NCBI GenBank assembly: GCA_035293765.1
Contig: DATGMF010000064.1
Coordinates: 1-14,363, forward strand
Reading direction: 5' to 3'
DNA length: 14,363 nt
Origin: DASRHT01 sp035293765
GTDB taxonomy: Bacteria; Chloroflexota; Ktedonobacteria; Ktedonobacterales; Ktedonobacteraceae
Under the pieces are notes generated by a model that was not told the origin of the DNA, did no database searches, and saw nothing but the letters and a program-made list of their open reading frames with translations. A program made the translations under genes and the position numbers. Position 1 is the first letter of the stretch. Every line of letters starts with the position of its first letter. Below are positions 1-6,252 of this stretch, one piece after another.

Positions 1-173
1 GGCAACCGCAAGGGATTGCCCCTACGGAACTGGGCAGGGCAACCGCAAGGGATTGCCCCTACGGAACTGGGCAGGGCAACCGCAAGGGATTGCCCCTACG
101 GAACTGGGCAGGGCAACCGCAAGGGATTGCCCCTACGGAACTGGGCAGGGCAACCGCAAGGGATTGCCCCTAC
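1..173. repeat. 37-bp tandem repeat array (4 full units plus a 25-bp partial unit)
   Basis: Units begin at 1, 38, 75, 112 and 149 and appear identical; the last stops after the first 25 bases. Each unit contains GGGCAA ... TTGCCC arms around a GCAAGGGA centre, so each can form a short imperfect hairpin, and a constant linker (CGGAACTGGGCAG). The array starts at the window edge, so its true left end is unknown. Open frames through it are by-products of the repeat and are not called as genes. Similar GGGCAACC..GGTTGCCC-like repeats are, from memory, abundant between genes in Ktedonobacteria; that is recollection, not a search result. Confidence 0.95.
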
Positions 174-294
174 AGGCGTGTAAGACTCCTTATTCAGAAC
201 ACTTTTCTTGCCCTCAATTACAGCAGAAAAATGCGATGCATGTCATCCCTCGTTCGGCTCTTTTGTGAGAGCCAAAGAGCGGAGATGTAGCCTC

Positions 295-316
295 AACCAT
301 CTGATGGATGGTTTTT
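295..316 (+). terminator. Rho-independent terminator-like hairpin
   Basis: Perfect 7-bp stem AACCATC/GATGGTT with loop TGATG, running directly into TTTTT (312-316, partly within the stem). The T-tract is only on the + side, so it would end + strand transcripts arriving from the left, where no complete gene is visible, and would insulate the kinase promoter. Confidence 0.6.
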
Positions 317-327
317 CTCCACTTTTC

Positions 328-336
328 TGGTATACT
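328..336 (+). promoter_or_regulatory. Extended -10 promoter element for the two-component operon
   Basis: TGGTATACT gives a TGn extension and a good -10 (TATACT, 331-336). No clear -35 is found 17 bp upstream, as is usual for extended -10 promoters. It lies about 160 bp before the chosen kinase start and just after the terminator-like hairpin. Confidence 0.4.
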
Positions 337-496
337 ACGACCATATAAGGATGAGATGGGTAGATAACGTATCACGCGATTTCCTTAGAGAACTGCAGAT
401 AGTACACAATGTTTTTCGCTTCTTTTATGCTTGCATGGAGAACAAGGCGTGCCTATCGTGTTGGAGCGTGGCACGCGCAAGGGAGCACCGGTCTGG

Positions 497-1735
497 ATGA
501 ATGACAGCTCTCAAACGTCGTCCGCGGCAGCAATGCACCAGCAAACATGGCAGTCCTGGGGGCTGTTCTGGCATAGCCTCTTTTATGTCTCGTTGCTGGT
601 CGCAACAGGTCTGGCTATTTCGGTCATTCCGCGTTCCTGGCAGGAATTGAGCGTGATTATGGGATGCGCCTTGTTGCTAGGCATCTGGTATATGCCCTAT
701 CTCTTCATTTCAGCCCAGACCTTTCGCCAACATCCCTGGCGTACTCTCAGCTATATGAGCCTCGGCTGGGCGCTCTGGTTGGTGTTAATTACCCGGGACT
801 CTGACTATTTATTCGTCCTTTTCGGTCTCTATCCGCAGGTGTCAGTCTTCTTGCCTTTCCCCTGGAGCCTTGTCGGTGGCGTTGTCTTACTGGCGCTCTC
901 GCTCTGGCAACAACTGCCGGACCTGGGAAATGGGGGCGAGGTAGTTTTCTTTTTCATCTTTAGTAGTGGAGTCATCGGGATCTGCTGGATGCTTTTTCTC
1001 AACTCAACGTTCTCGCATAATAGCAAACAGGCGCATCTGATCGCGCAATTGCAGGCCGCGCGCCAAGAACTGGCTCAGGCTGAGCGCCTGGCCGGCGTCA
1101 TGCAGGAACGACAACGCCTGGCCGCCAATATCCACGATACGGTGGCCCAGGGCTTTACCAGTATTGTGATGGCTCTTGAGAGCGTAAACATGTCCTTGCT
1201 CGCCAATGATGAGGGCATCAGGCCCATGCTGGAGCGCATTGATAGGATTGCGCGCGAGAGTCTGGCGGAGACCCGCGCGCTGCTCTGGGCTTTGCAGCCG
1301 GAGGTGTTTGAGCGCGCGTCGCTACCCGAATTTCTGCTTGCCCTGGCGACTCGCTGGAGCGAAGAGCATGGAATTCCGGTGCAGACGATGATTACAGGCG
1401 AGGTAGTCGCTTTGCGCCCTGAAATCGAGGTGACGCTACTGCGTGCCGCCCAGGAGGCGCTGGCTAATGTGTGGAGGCATGCCCAGGCCAGCTCGGTCGT
1501 TCTCACGCTGTCATATATGGATGAGACGATAGTGCTGGATGTGCAGGATGATGGGAAGGGCTTTGATGCGCGGTCTGTGCTTGCCACCGCACGCGCCCAA
1601 TCCACCGGGGGATTTGGATTGCCTGCGCTGCGCGAACGCGCGGAACAGCAGGGAGGAACATTGACCGTCGAGAGCGAGCCAGGTGAAGGGACGACCGTCG
1701 CTCTCACCATACCTGCGATCCCGACAGGGCCATAG
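497..1735 (+). CDS. NarL/DesK-type sensor histidine kinase, multi-pass membrane
   Basis: Membrane histidine kinase of the HisKA_3 class that would autophosphorylate and pass phosphate to the response regulator encoded just downstream. From the ATG at 497 (AGGGAG at 480-485) the protein has 412 residues. About six hydrophobic segments lie at roughly 25-45, 51-71, 87-98, 104-121, 124-137 and 148-169, followed by a Gln/Ala-rich coiled-coil linker (about 176-205). The phospho-acceptor box is NIHDTVAQGF with His213. The ATP-binding domain has the N box (QEALANVWRHA, Asn324), G1 (DDGKGFD, 351-357) and G2 (GGFGLPAL, 371-378). No periplasmic domain is evident, so the membrane region itself probably senses the stimulus, which is unknown. 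A TTG start at 431 would add 22 residues but lacks a ribosome binding site. Confidence 0.93.
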   Translation: MNDSSQTSSAAAMHQQTWQSWGLFWHSLFYVSLLVATGLAISVIPRSWQELSVIMGCALLLGIWYMPYLFISAQTFRQHPWRTLSYMSLGWALWLVLITRDSDYLFVLFGLYPQVSVFLPFPWSLVGGVVLLALSLWQQLPDLGNGGEVVFFFIFSSGVIGICWMLFLNSTFSHNSKQAHLIAQLQAARQELAQAERLAGVMQERQRLAANIHDTVAQGFTSIVMALESVNMSLLANDEGIRPMLERIDRIARESLAETRALLWALQPEVFERASLPEFLLALATRWSEEHGIPVQTMITGEVVALRPEIEVTLLRAAQEALANVWRHAQASSVVLTLSYMDETIVLDVQDDGKGFDARSVLATARAQSTGGFGLPALRERAEQQGGTLTVESEPGEGTTVALTIPAIPTGP

Positions 1736-1738
1736 CAA

Positions 1739-1823
1739 GCCATTCCTTGCAGACGGCCTGAGCTGTAGCTCCCCGATTCATCGTGGGAGCGCGAGAGCAG
1801 CGTTGGCCGTCTGGAATAGTAAG
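1739..1823. repeat. MITE/REP-like element, copy 1, between kinase and regulator
   Basis: An ~85-bp element also found at 3410-3496. Its left arm (1739-1763) matches copy 2 at 24/25 positions and its right arm (1796-1823) at 25/28, both in the same orientation. CAGACGGCC (1750-1758) and GGCCGTCTG (1805-1813) form a perfect 9-bp inverted repeat. The 28-bp core (1765-1792) is the reverse complement of the copy 2 core (27/28). The core is itself nearly palindromic (GCTCCC/GGGAGC around CGAT-TC-ATCG), so the RNA should fold as nested hairpins. No coding capacity. Confidence 0.8.
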
Positions 1824-1842
1824 AGATTCAGGAGGAGCAGTG

Positions 1843-2502
1843 ATGAGTCAGATTCGCCTGGTAATCGCCGATGACCATCCGGTTGTCCGCGCAGGTTTGC
1901 ATACCATGCTCAGTAATCAGCCCGATTTCCTGCTGGTCGGCGAGGCCGGCACCGGTTCCGAAGCGGTGGAGCAGGTGGTCAGACTGCGTCCAGATGTGGT
2001 GCTGATGGATCTGCGTTTGCCCGGGCTGGATGGAGCGGAGGCAACGGCGCAGATTCGCGCTCATCGGCTGACAACAGCCGTGCTTATTCTCACAACGTAT
2101 GAAAGTACGGTCGATATTTTGCGGGCCATCGAAGCTGGCGCGACTGGCTATTTGCTCAAAGACGCCCAGAGCGAGGAACTGGTGGCAGCTATTCGGGCGG
2201 TGGCTCAAGGGAAAGCCGTGCTGGCGCCGAATGTGGCGACTCGCCTGGTTCATCAGGTGGGGAGACCGGCTCAGAAGGCGCTCAGCGCACGCGAACTGGA
2301 GGTGCTGATGCTGGTCGCACAGGGGGCAAGCAACAAAGAGATTGCTCGCACCCTTCACTTGAGTGAAGCAACGGTCAAGTCCCATCTGCTGCACCTTTTT
2401 AGCAAGCTGGAAGTATCTGATCGCACGGCAGCGGTCACGGTGGCGCTGGAACGCAGGTTGTTGCATCTGGATGAGAGGACGACGGTCAACCGGACGCGAT
2501 AA
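1843..2502 (+). CDS. NarL/LuxR-family response regulator
   Basis: DNA-binding response regulator, 219 residues, paired with the upstream kinase. The receiver domain (about 5-120) has the acidic pair D10/D11, phospho-acceptor Asp56 in VVLMDLRLPG, Thr84/85 and Lys106 (YLLKDA). The C-terminal LuxR-type helix-turn-helix (about 145-205) carries LSARELEVL, NKEIARTLHLSEATVKSH and LEVSDRTAA. The ATG at 1843 follows an excellent AGGAGGAG (from 1830). An upstream in-frame start at 1783 lies inside the repeat element and is rejected. Probably co-transcribed with the kinase across the 107-bp gap filled mostly by the repeat. Target genes cannot be named. Confidence 0.95.
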   Translation: MSQIRLVIADDHPVVRAGLHTMLSNQPDFLLVGEAGTGSEAVEQVVRLRPDVVLMDLRLPGLDGAEATAQIRAHRLTTAVLILTTYESTVDILRAIEAGATGYLLKDAQSEELVAAIRAVAQGKAVLAPNVATRLVHQVGRPAQKALSARELEVLMLVAQGASNKEIARTLHLSEATVKSHLLHLFSKLEVSDRTAAVTVALERRLLHLDERTTVNRTR

Positions 2503-2534
2503 ATCGGGTCCCTACGCTATTTTGAGCGAGAGGA

Positions 2535-3374
2535 TTATTGCCCCTGTCGCTTTTCTACCATCTCGATGAATTCCTCCAGATCGCTCAGACGTTGCTGGAT
2601 GTGATCGTAGAGGATATTGTGGTTGAGCGTGCCGGGATCGTGGACCAGCGCGTCTCGCAGGTTTGTCAGCACTTCCAGGCGGTAGGCGAGGGAGCGCGGG
2701 ATAATATTTTGCGCCGCGACGATGCTTAATAGTTCGTGATAGGCTTCTGGGCGACGCAGCCCGAAGGAGGCGACCAGGGTGCCGCAGATATGCAAGCATG
2801 CCTCGATTGCCAGTTGCAGGTAGCGTTCTGCCAGTCCATAGACGCGATAATCGGCAAGAAACTCTTCCCGCTGCGTCTTCCCCACGTCGCGTAAAATGTT
2901 CACAGCATCACGCAGTTGTTTCACCTGGCGCTGCACCATCTCTTTATCAATGGGTAGCATCTGGCCGTGAAGGCGGCGGCCCAGCGCCTGATTCTGGATA
3001 TCATCGAACTTCTTAAAATCCAGGTAATCCATGACCGCTTTTGTCTCAAATGAGACGCGCTGCTTCTCGTCGCGGCTATAGAGGATCTGCCCGTATTTAA
3101 TCACTTGCAGCTTCAACAGGAGCGATGCCTGGTTCAAGATCATCACATCGATGCTATCGGATTCTAAGCGTTTTGCCAGTTCGCTAAAGAAGTAGAGCTG
3201 ATAATCAAGGAACTGGTCAGACTTAATCTGGTCCATCAGCAGAATGGCGATATCGATACCTGTGAGTTGACCGAACGAGGCGCGATTTGACAGGGTACCG
3301 GCAAGGTAGGCAGCGTTAACCGGAGTTTGCGCAAAGAGCTGATTCAGTTGAGCCTGTCGCTCGAATAAGTTCAT
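2535..3374 (-). CDS. Fused MntA-like nucleotidyltransferase / HepT-like protein
   Basis: A 279-residue protein joining the two halves of a type VII toxin-antitoxin pair. Residues about 15-110 resemble a minimal nucleotidyltransferase: the GS motif is G26-T27, the DxD site reads G39-I-D41, and a third Asp (D76 in SIDVMIL) is present, so the first Asp of DxD appears lost. Residues about 145-275 match HepT/DUF86: YLQLAIEACLHI, then R240-DALV-H245-D-P247, i.e. RX4H retained but the usual HxY tyrosine replaced by Pro. In the characterised two-gene system MntA AMPylates that tyrosine to silence the HepT RNase. Start ATG at 3374 follows GGAGGT; the reading frame extends upstream through the repeat element but that part is not expected to be translated. 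Convergent with the response regulator, 32 bp apart. Activity of this fusion is unknown. Confidence 0.8.
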   Translation of the reverse strand: MNLFERQAQLNQLFAQTPVNAAYLAGTLSNRASFGQLTGIDIAILLMDQIKSDQFLDYQLYFFSELAKRLESDSIDVMILNQASLLLKLQVIKYGQILYSRDEKQRVSFETKAVMDYLDFKKFDDIQNQALGRRLHGQMLPIDKEMVQRQVKQLRDAVNILRDVGKTQREEFLADYRVYGLAERYLQLAIEACLHICGTLVASFGLRRPEAYHELLSIVAAQNIIPRSLAYRLEVLTNLRDALVHDPGTLNHNILYDHIQQRLSDLEEFIEMVEKRQGQ

Positions 3375-3409
3375 CAACGACCTCCGAGAAGATCCTGGAC
3401 TTATCCCAG

Positions 3410-3496
3410 GCCATTCATTGCAGACGGCCTGAGCGCTCCCACGATGAATCGGGGAACTACGACGCGCCAGCAGCGTTGGCCGTTTGCAATAGCAAG
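3410..3496. repeat. MITE/REP-like element, copy 2, upstream of the MntA-HepT fusion
   Basis: Left arm 3410-3434, core 3433-3460 and right arm 3469-3496, homologous to 1739-1823 with the core inverted. The terminal inverted repeat is longer here: ATTGCAGACGGCC against the complement of GGCCGTTTGCAAT (12/13). The right end runs into a small perfect hairpin, CAATAG-CAAG-CTATTG (3487-3502). It sits about 36 bp before the start codon of the minus-strand gene, so it probably lies within or next to that gene's promoter or leader. Confidence 0.8.
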
Positions 3497-3533
3497 CTAT
3501 TGTCCTATGCAAAGGTACGTTTACAGCGATTGT

Positions 3534-3546
3534 TATAGTAACTATA
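3534..3546. promoter_or_regulatory. Palindromic -10-like site between moaE and the MntA-HepT gene
   Basis: TATAGT-A-ACTATA is a perfect palindrome, giving a TATAGT -10-like hexamer on both strands. On the minus strand it lies about 160 bp before the MntA-HepT start. No good -35 was found, so this is a weak promoter call. Confidence 0.25.
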
Positions 3547-3558
3547 CCATAAAAAGCG

Positions 3559-3972
3559 TCAGCCCTCCACCCATTCTTCTCCCGTAACTGCTACCTCTTT
3601 TTTCCAGATCGGCACAGTTGTTTTAAGGGTATCGATAATGTAGCGGCAAGCATCGAACGCTTCAGCCCGGTGCGGGCTGGCTACCACGATAATGACGCTG
3701 GCCTCGCCAATTTCGAGCCGTCCAAAACGGTGCGCCACCGCGACTCGCTCCACTCCCCAGCGTTGTCGCGCTTCGTTGATGATTGTGCGGATCTGCTGCT
3801 CGGCCATCTCCTCGTATACGTCATATTCCAGGTAGCGTATCTGTTTGCCTCTGGCATGGTCGCGCACAACGCCCTCGAAGACGACAATGCCGCCCACGCT
3901 GGCATGGCTCACGGCGGCTACCAGGGCATCGCGATCAAGTGGTTCGCGCGTCAGTTGAATGATTGGTTCCAT
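3559..3972 (-). CDS. moaE: Molybdopterin synthase catalytic (large) subunit MoaE
   Basis: Catalyses the transfer of sulfur from MoaD thiocarboxylate to precursor Z (cPMP), forming the dithiolene of molybdopterin in the cytoplasm. The 137-residue length is normal for the family. Recognisable features are GGIVVFEGVVRDHARG (about 27-42), the EYDVYEEMAE stretch, HRFGRLEIGE (81-90), ASPHRAEAF (98-106) and the active-site region LKTTVPIWKKE (116-126) with Lys117 and Lys124/125. The start at 3972 has AAGGTG upstream. It follows moaD by 13 bp, so the two are surely co-transcribed and made as partners. No other molybdenum cofactor gene is in the window. Confidence 0.96.
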   Translation of the reverse strand: MEPIIQLTREPLDRDALVAAVSHASVGGIVVFEGVVRDHARGKQIRYLEYDVYEEMAEQQIRTIINEARQRWGVERVAVAHRFGRLEIGEASVIIVVASPHRAEAFDACRYIIDTLKTTVPIWKKEVAVTGEEWVEG

Positions 3973-3985
3973 CTGCTACACCTTT

Positions 3986-4234
3986 TTACCTTCCGCCGCC
4001 TATCGGGGGGATAAACACCAGCTCATCCTGCTCATGCAGCATCGTTGTCGCAGGGACGTAGCTGCGATTGACTGCGCACTTGCAGCGTTCTATCACTGGT
4101 TGCAGTCGTGGGTAACGTGCAAGCAGCGTGGCCTGTACATCCGCAACGGTCGCACCCTCCGGCATCGTCAGTATTTCCTCGCTCAGTCCTATAATTTCTT
4201 TAAAGGAGGCGAAATAACGTACATGTATCTTCAT
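3986..4234 (-). CDS. moaD: Molybdopterin synthase sulfur carrier (small) subunit MoaD
   Basis: Ubiquitin-like sulfur carrier, 82 residues, upstream of moaE in the same operon. It has the beta-grasp N-terminus KIHVRYFASFKEIIG, the VADVQATLLARYP helix and the C-terminal DELVFIPPIGGG typical of MoaD. In the family the chain must end in Gly-Gly so that the last glycine can be adenylated and thiocarboxylated. Here the frame reads P-P-I-G-G-G-R-stop, with one extra Arg after three glycines. Either the Arg is removed after translation, or this copy works differently, or there is an error near the G6 run at 4005-4010. The ribosome binding site is weak, but the start matches the family. Confidence 0.93.
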   Translation of the reverse strand: MKIHVRYFASFKEIIGLSEEILTMPEGATVADVQATLLARYPRLQPVIERCKCAVNRSYVPATTMLHEQDELVFIPPIGGGR

Positions 4235-4472
4235 CGGAAGTTCTATGATATCCTTTACGGTCGCTGCTCTGACCTTCTACTGATGCTGCTTGACGGTCGA
4301 AGCGCTGGGACCTTTGCTGTCGCCTGATTACGCTCTTCTTTCTCTTACCATACCACATCCGTCAATTGCTGCGCATCGTCTAAACGACCGGTGTATTTTC
4401 GCGCCCCTCAGGATATGCTTGAACATGGTGAATATCTTGAATCCTGATTGATAGCGGAAGGAGATGCACACA

Positions 4473-5306
4473 ATGACCAGATCAACGCAGCCCGAAGCCA
4501 GCTTCGTCGCAGTAAATGGTACACAATTGTATTACGAGGTGCTCGGCGAGGGCTATCCACTGGTGCTCATCCACGGCGGATACATGGATAGGAGAATGTG
4601 GGATGACCAGTTCCACGCCTTTGCTCAACATTATCGTGTGATTCGCTATGATGTCCGCGGTTTTGGTCAGTCGCAGCTTCCTCCAGTGCCTTATGCCGAT
4701 AGACAGGACCTCTACGCTTTGCTGAACCATCTGAGCGTTGAAAAAACGTATCTTCTCGGCCTATCATTGGGAGGGATCATTGCCCTTGACTTTACCCTTG
4801 AGCATCCCGCTATGGTGGATGCACTGATCCTTGTTGGCTCGCCCGTTCCCGGCTTCCCCATCGCATTACTCTACACGGAAGAACAGCTAGCGCAACTGCG
4901 CTCACGCTGGGCGGCCTTTGAAAAAGCCAGGAAAGAGCGCGATCTCCCTGCGATGGTGGATGCCCTGATGCAAGACCCGACGCTGGTTCCTTCTGCAAAT
5001 TATCCAGCCGCGCGCCAGCGGGTGCGTGACAATTTATCGGAGTACTCGTTCGCCTGGGTGCTCGACCCTGCTCCCAGACAAGACCTCGAACCGCCAGCGT
5101 ATCAAAGACTCGCCGAAATTCACGCGCCTACGCTGATCATCCTGGGCGCTCAGGACGACCCGCGACTCTTCAAGGACGCAGACAAGCTCGAACGAGATAT
5201 CGTGGGCTCCGGCCGGGTGATGATTGCCGAAACTCATCATATGCCCAACATGGAGAAGCCCGAAGAATTCAACGCCATCGTTCTGGCTTTCCTGGAGAAG
5301 CTGTGA
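4473..5306 (+). CDS. Alpha/beta hydrolase
   Basis: Soluble alpha/beta-fold hydrolase, 277 residues, substrate not predictable. It shows the oxyanion-hole motif HGG (34-36), the nucleophile elbow GLSLGG with Ser98, the acid in LGAQDDP (Asp228 or Asp229) and the catalytic His in ETHHMPNMEKPEEF (His255 or 256). The ATG at 4473 was chosen because GGAAGGAG (4456-4463) sits about 9 bases upstream; the in-frame ATG at 4464 touches that site and would add only three residues. It stands alone: divergent from moaD and convergent with the DinB-like gene. The family includes peroxidase-like, esterase and lactonase members, and the sequence does not separate them. Confidence 0.92.
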   Translation: MTRSTQPEASFVAVNGTQLYYEVLGEGYPLVLIHGGYMDRRMWDDQFHAFAQHYRVIRYDVRGFGQSQLPPVPYADRQDLYALLNHLSVEKTYLLGLSLGGIIALDFTLEHPAMVDALILVGSPVPGFPIALLYTEEQLAQLRSRWAAFEKARKERDLPAMVDALMQDPTLVPSANYPAARQRVRDNLSEYSFAWVLDPAPRQDLEPPAYQRLAEIHAPTLIILGAQDDPRLFKDADKLERDIVGSGRVMIAETHHMPNMEKPEEFNAIVLAFLEKL

Positions 5307-5383
5307 AGCATTTTCACCTTCCTGGTAAGCGGGTGCCGGTCTTCGCGAGATAGCGTAGCTCGTTGAAGAGTCTTTGACAGGCA

Positions 5384-5890
5384 CTAGCCCGGGAAATCAG
5401 CCGGGATGCCGTGCATGCCGAGAATGAGCGAGAGTTCGCCACCGTGGTGCAGGTCATGCTCCATCACATGCCAGACGACCCAGGCGCGCGACACATCGAC
5501 CTGTTTGCCGTCCCAATTGTCGGGGAAGGTTTGTCGCATAGCGTCGGGACTCCAGCGCGCCAGGCAACTCGCCATAAATTGCCAGGTGCGGTCGAGGCCC
5601 TGAGCCAGTTCGGCGGCAGTTGGGATAGGCCCTCCCATCTCCAGCCCGGCCTCGTTCCACTCCGCATACATCTTCATCTCCTCGCCGCCGTCTTCGCCCA
5701 GGAAATCGGTGAACCAGTGGACACGGCAGCCGATGATGTGCAAAGCATTCTCGCCGATGGAGCGCAGGTGCGGCGCGGCGCGCAACTTGAGTTGCGCGGC
5801 GGTGAGCGGCGCGAGTGCCCCTTTAATGTGCTCCTGGTACGCCTTCCAGGAGGTGTAGAACGTTGTGAGCGTGAAGCTGTCTTCAGCCAT
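5384..5890 (-). CDS. DinB-like / DUF664-type metal-binding protein
   Basis: A 168-residue four-helix-bundle protein of the DinB/YfiT superfamily, whose members bind a metal through three histidines and often act as thiol-dependent transferases or are linked to stress. Candidate metal ligands are His51 (ENALHII) and His145/His149 in HVMEHDLHHGGELSLILG near the C-terminus; the H-x3-H-x3-H spacing is clear. Start at 5890 follows AAGGAG about 10 bases upstream; a frame extension to 5932 lacks support. It is a single gene, convergent with the hydrolase (77 bp between stops). The specific reaction is unknown. Confidence 0.85.
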   Translation of the reverse strand: MAEDSFTLTTFYTSWKAYQEHIKGALAPLTAAQLKLRAAPHLRSIGENALHIIGCRVHWFTDFLGEDGGEEMKMYAEWNEAGLEMGGPIPTAAELAQGLDRTWQFMASCLARWSPDAMRQTFPDNWDGKQVDVSRAWVVWHVMEHDLHHGGELSLILGMHGIPADFPG

Positions 5891-5925
5891 GTTGTCGGAT
5901 CTCCTTTTTGCTTCTTTTTTGCAGC

Positions 5926-5952
5926 GTAACATAAAAAGGGTAACACAAAAAG
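5926..5952 (-). promoter_or_regulatory. Direct repeat upstream of the DinB-like gene
   Basis: GTAACATAAAAAG (5926-5938) and GTAACACAAAAAG (5940-5952) match at 12 of 13 positions with a 14-bp period. The pair lies 36-62 bp before the minus-strand start at 5890, where a regulator site or promoter would be expected. Confidence 0.35.
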
Positions 5953-6011
5953 CGGTGAGAAGATGTCCTGATAGCGCACGAATAGCGAGAATTGCTCAGA
6001 CCGTGAAGATC

Positions 6012-6051
6012 AATCGAGGCTATCCTATGTTCAAGAAGGACGGCCTCGATT
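6012..6051 (+). terminator. Long hairpin followed by T-run (possible terminator or attenuator)
   Basis: Outer stem AATCGAGGC (6012-6020) pairs perfectly with GCCTCGATT (6043-6051); after a small internal loop TCCT pairs with AGGA; loop of about 10 bases. It is followed by TT, giving TTTT on the + side in total. It lies between divergent genes, so there is no obvious upstream + strand gene for it to terminate. It could end a small RNA or sit in the leader of the 6253 gene. Confidence 0.4.
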
Positions 6052-6252
6052 TTGCATCATATGTCCTTTTACCATTATTTTCATTTATTATGAGATTGAT
6101 GTATAGATATGTTGAAATACGTTTGTTATACGCTCAAGTACAATGGAATAAGGTACATGTGTTGCATCTCGAAAAGAAATGTGCATGTATCGTACCTATT
6201 CGCGACAATCGAGGAGCGTTTGAGCACTAAAGAGAAAGGAAGATGTATCAGT

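Larger units (their letters stand above)
174..496. other. Gene-free stretch upstream of the sensor kinase
   Basis: No convincing coding region is seen between the tandem repeats and the kinase. The stretch holds a terminator-like hairpin (295-316) and an extended -10 element (328-336), both listed separately. A TTG codon at 431 is in frame with the kinase but has no ribosome binding site, so it was not taken as the start. Confidence 0.6.
5891..6252. other. Gene-free divergent region between the DinB-like gene and the 90-aa ORF
   Basis: Noticeably A/T-rich after 6050. It holds a 13-bp direct repeat with 14-bp period (5926-5952) behind the DinB-like start, and a long hairpin at 6012-6051. A 67-codon open frame from the ATG at 6028 was considered and not accepted. 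No convincing sigma-70 promoter was found for the 90-aa ORF. Confidence 0.5.

Noticed and set aside
1..173. CRISPR array
   Set aside because: The units are identical over all 37 bp with no variable spacers and no cas genes are present, so it is a plain tandem repeat.
53..290. Two short open frames through and just after the tandem repeats
   Set aside because: They translate repeat units in different frames and continue into unrelated DNA; no ribosome binding site and no coding character.
1075..1743. 222-codon minus-strand open frame opposite the kinase gene
   Set aside because: Ser/Arg-rich shadow of the kinase coding region; the + strand has unmistakable kinase motifs.
1783..1842. 20-residue N-terminal extension of the response regulator
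   Set aside because: It translates the repeat element; AGGAGGAG in front of ATG 1843 and the start of the receiver domain there fit much better.
1828..2466. 212-codon minus-strand open frame opposite the response regulator
   Set aside because: Shadow frame; the opposite strand carries complete receiver and LuxR domains.
3375..3512. 46-residue N-terminal extension of the MntA-HepT fusion
   Set aside because: It also translates the repeat element; GGAGGT in front of ATG 3374 supports the shorter protein.
4235..4472. Molybdenum-cofactor riboswitch or clear promoter upstream of moaD
   Set aside because: No recognisable riboswitch fold was seen. CAGGAT/ATCCTG arms (4409-4446) and two CTTGAA copies exist but are too weak to call.
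6028..6230. 67-codon + strand open frame starting inside the long hairpin
   Set aside because: No recognisable domain, only a weak GAGG upstream, and the start lies in a stem-loop; A/T-rich hydrophobic composition is expected by chance here.
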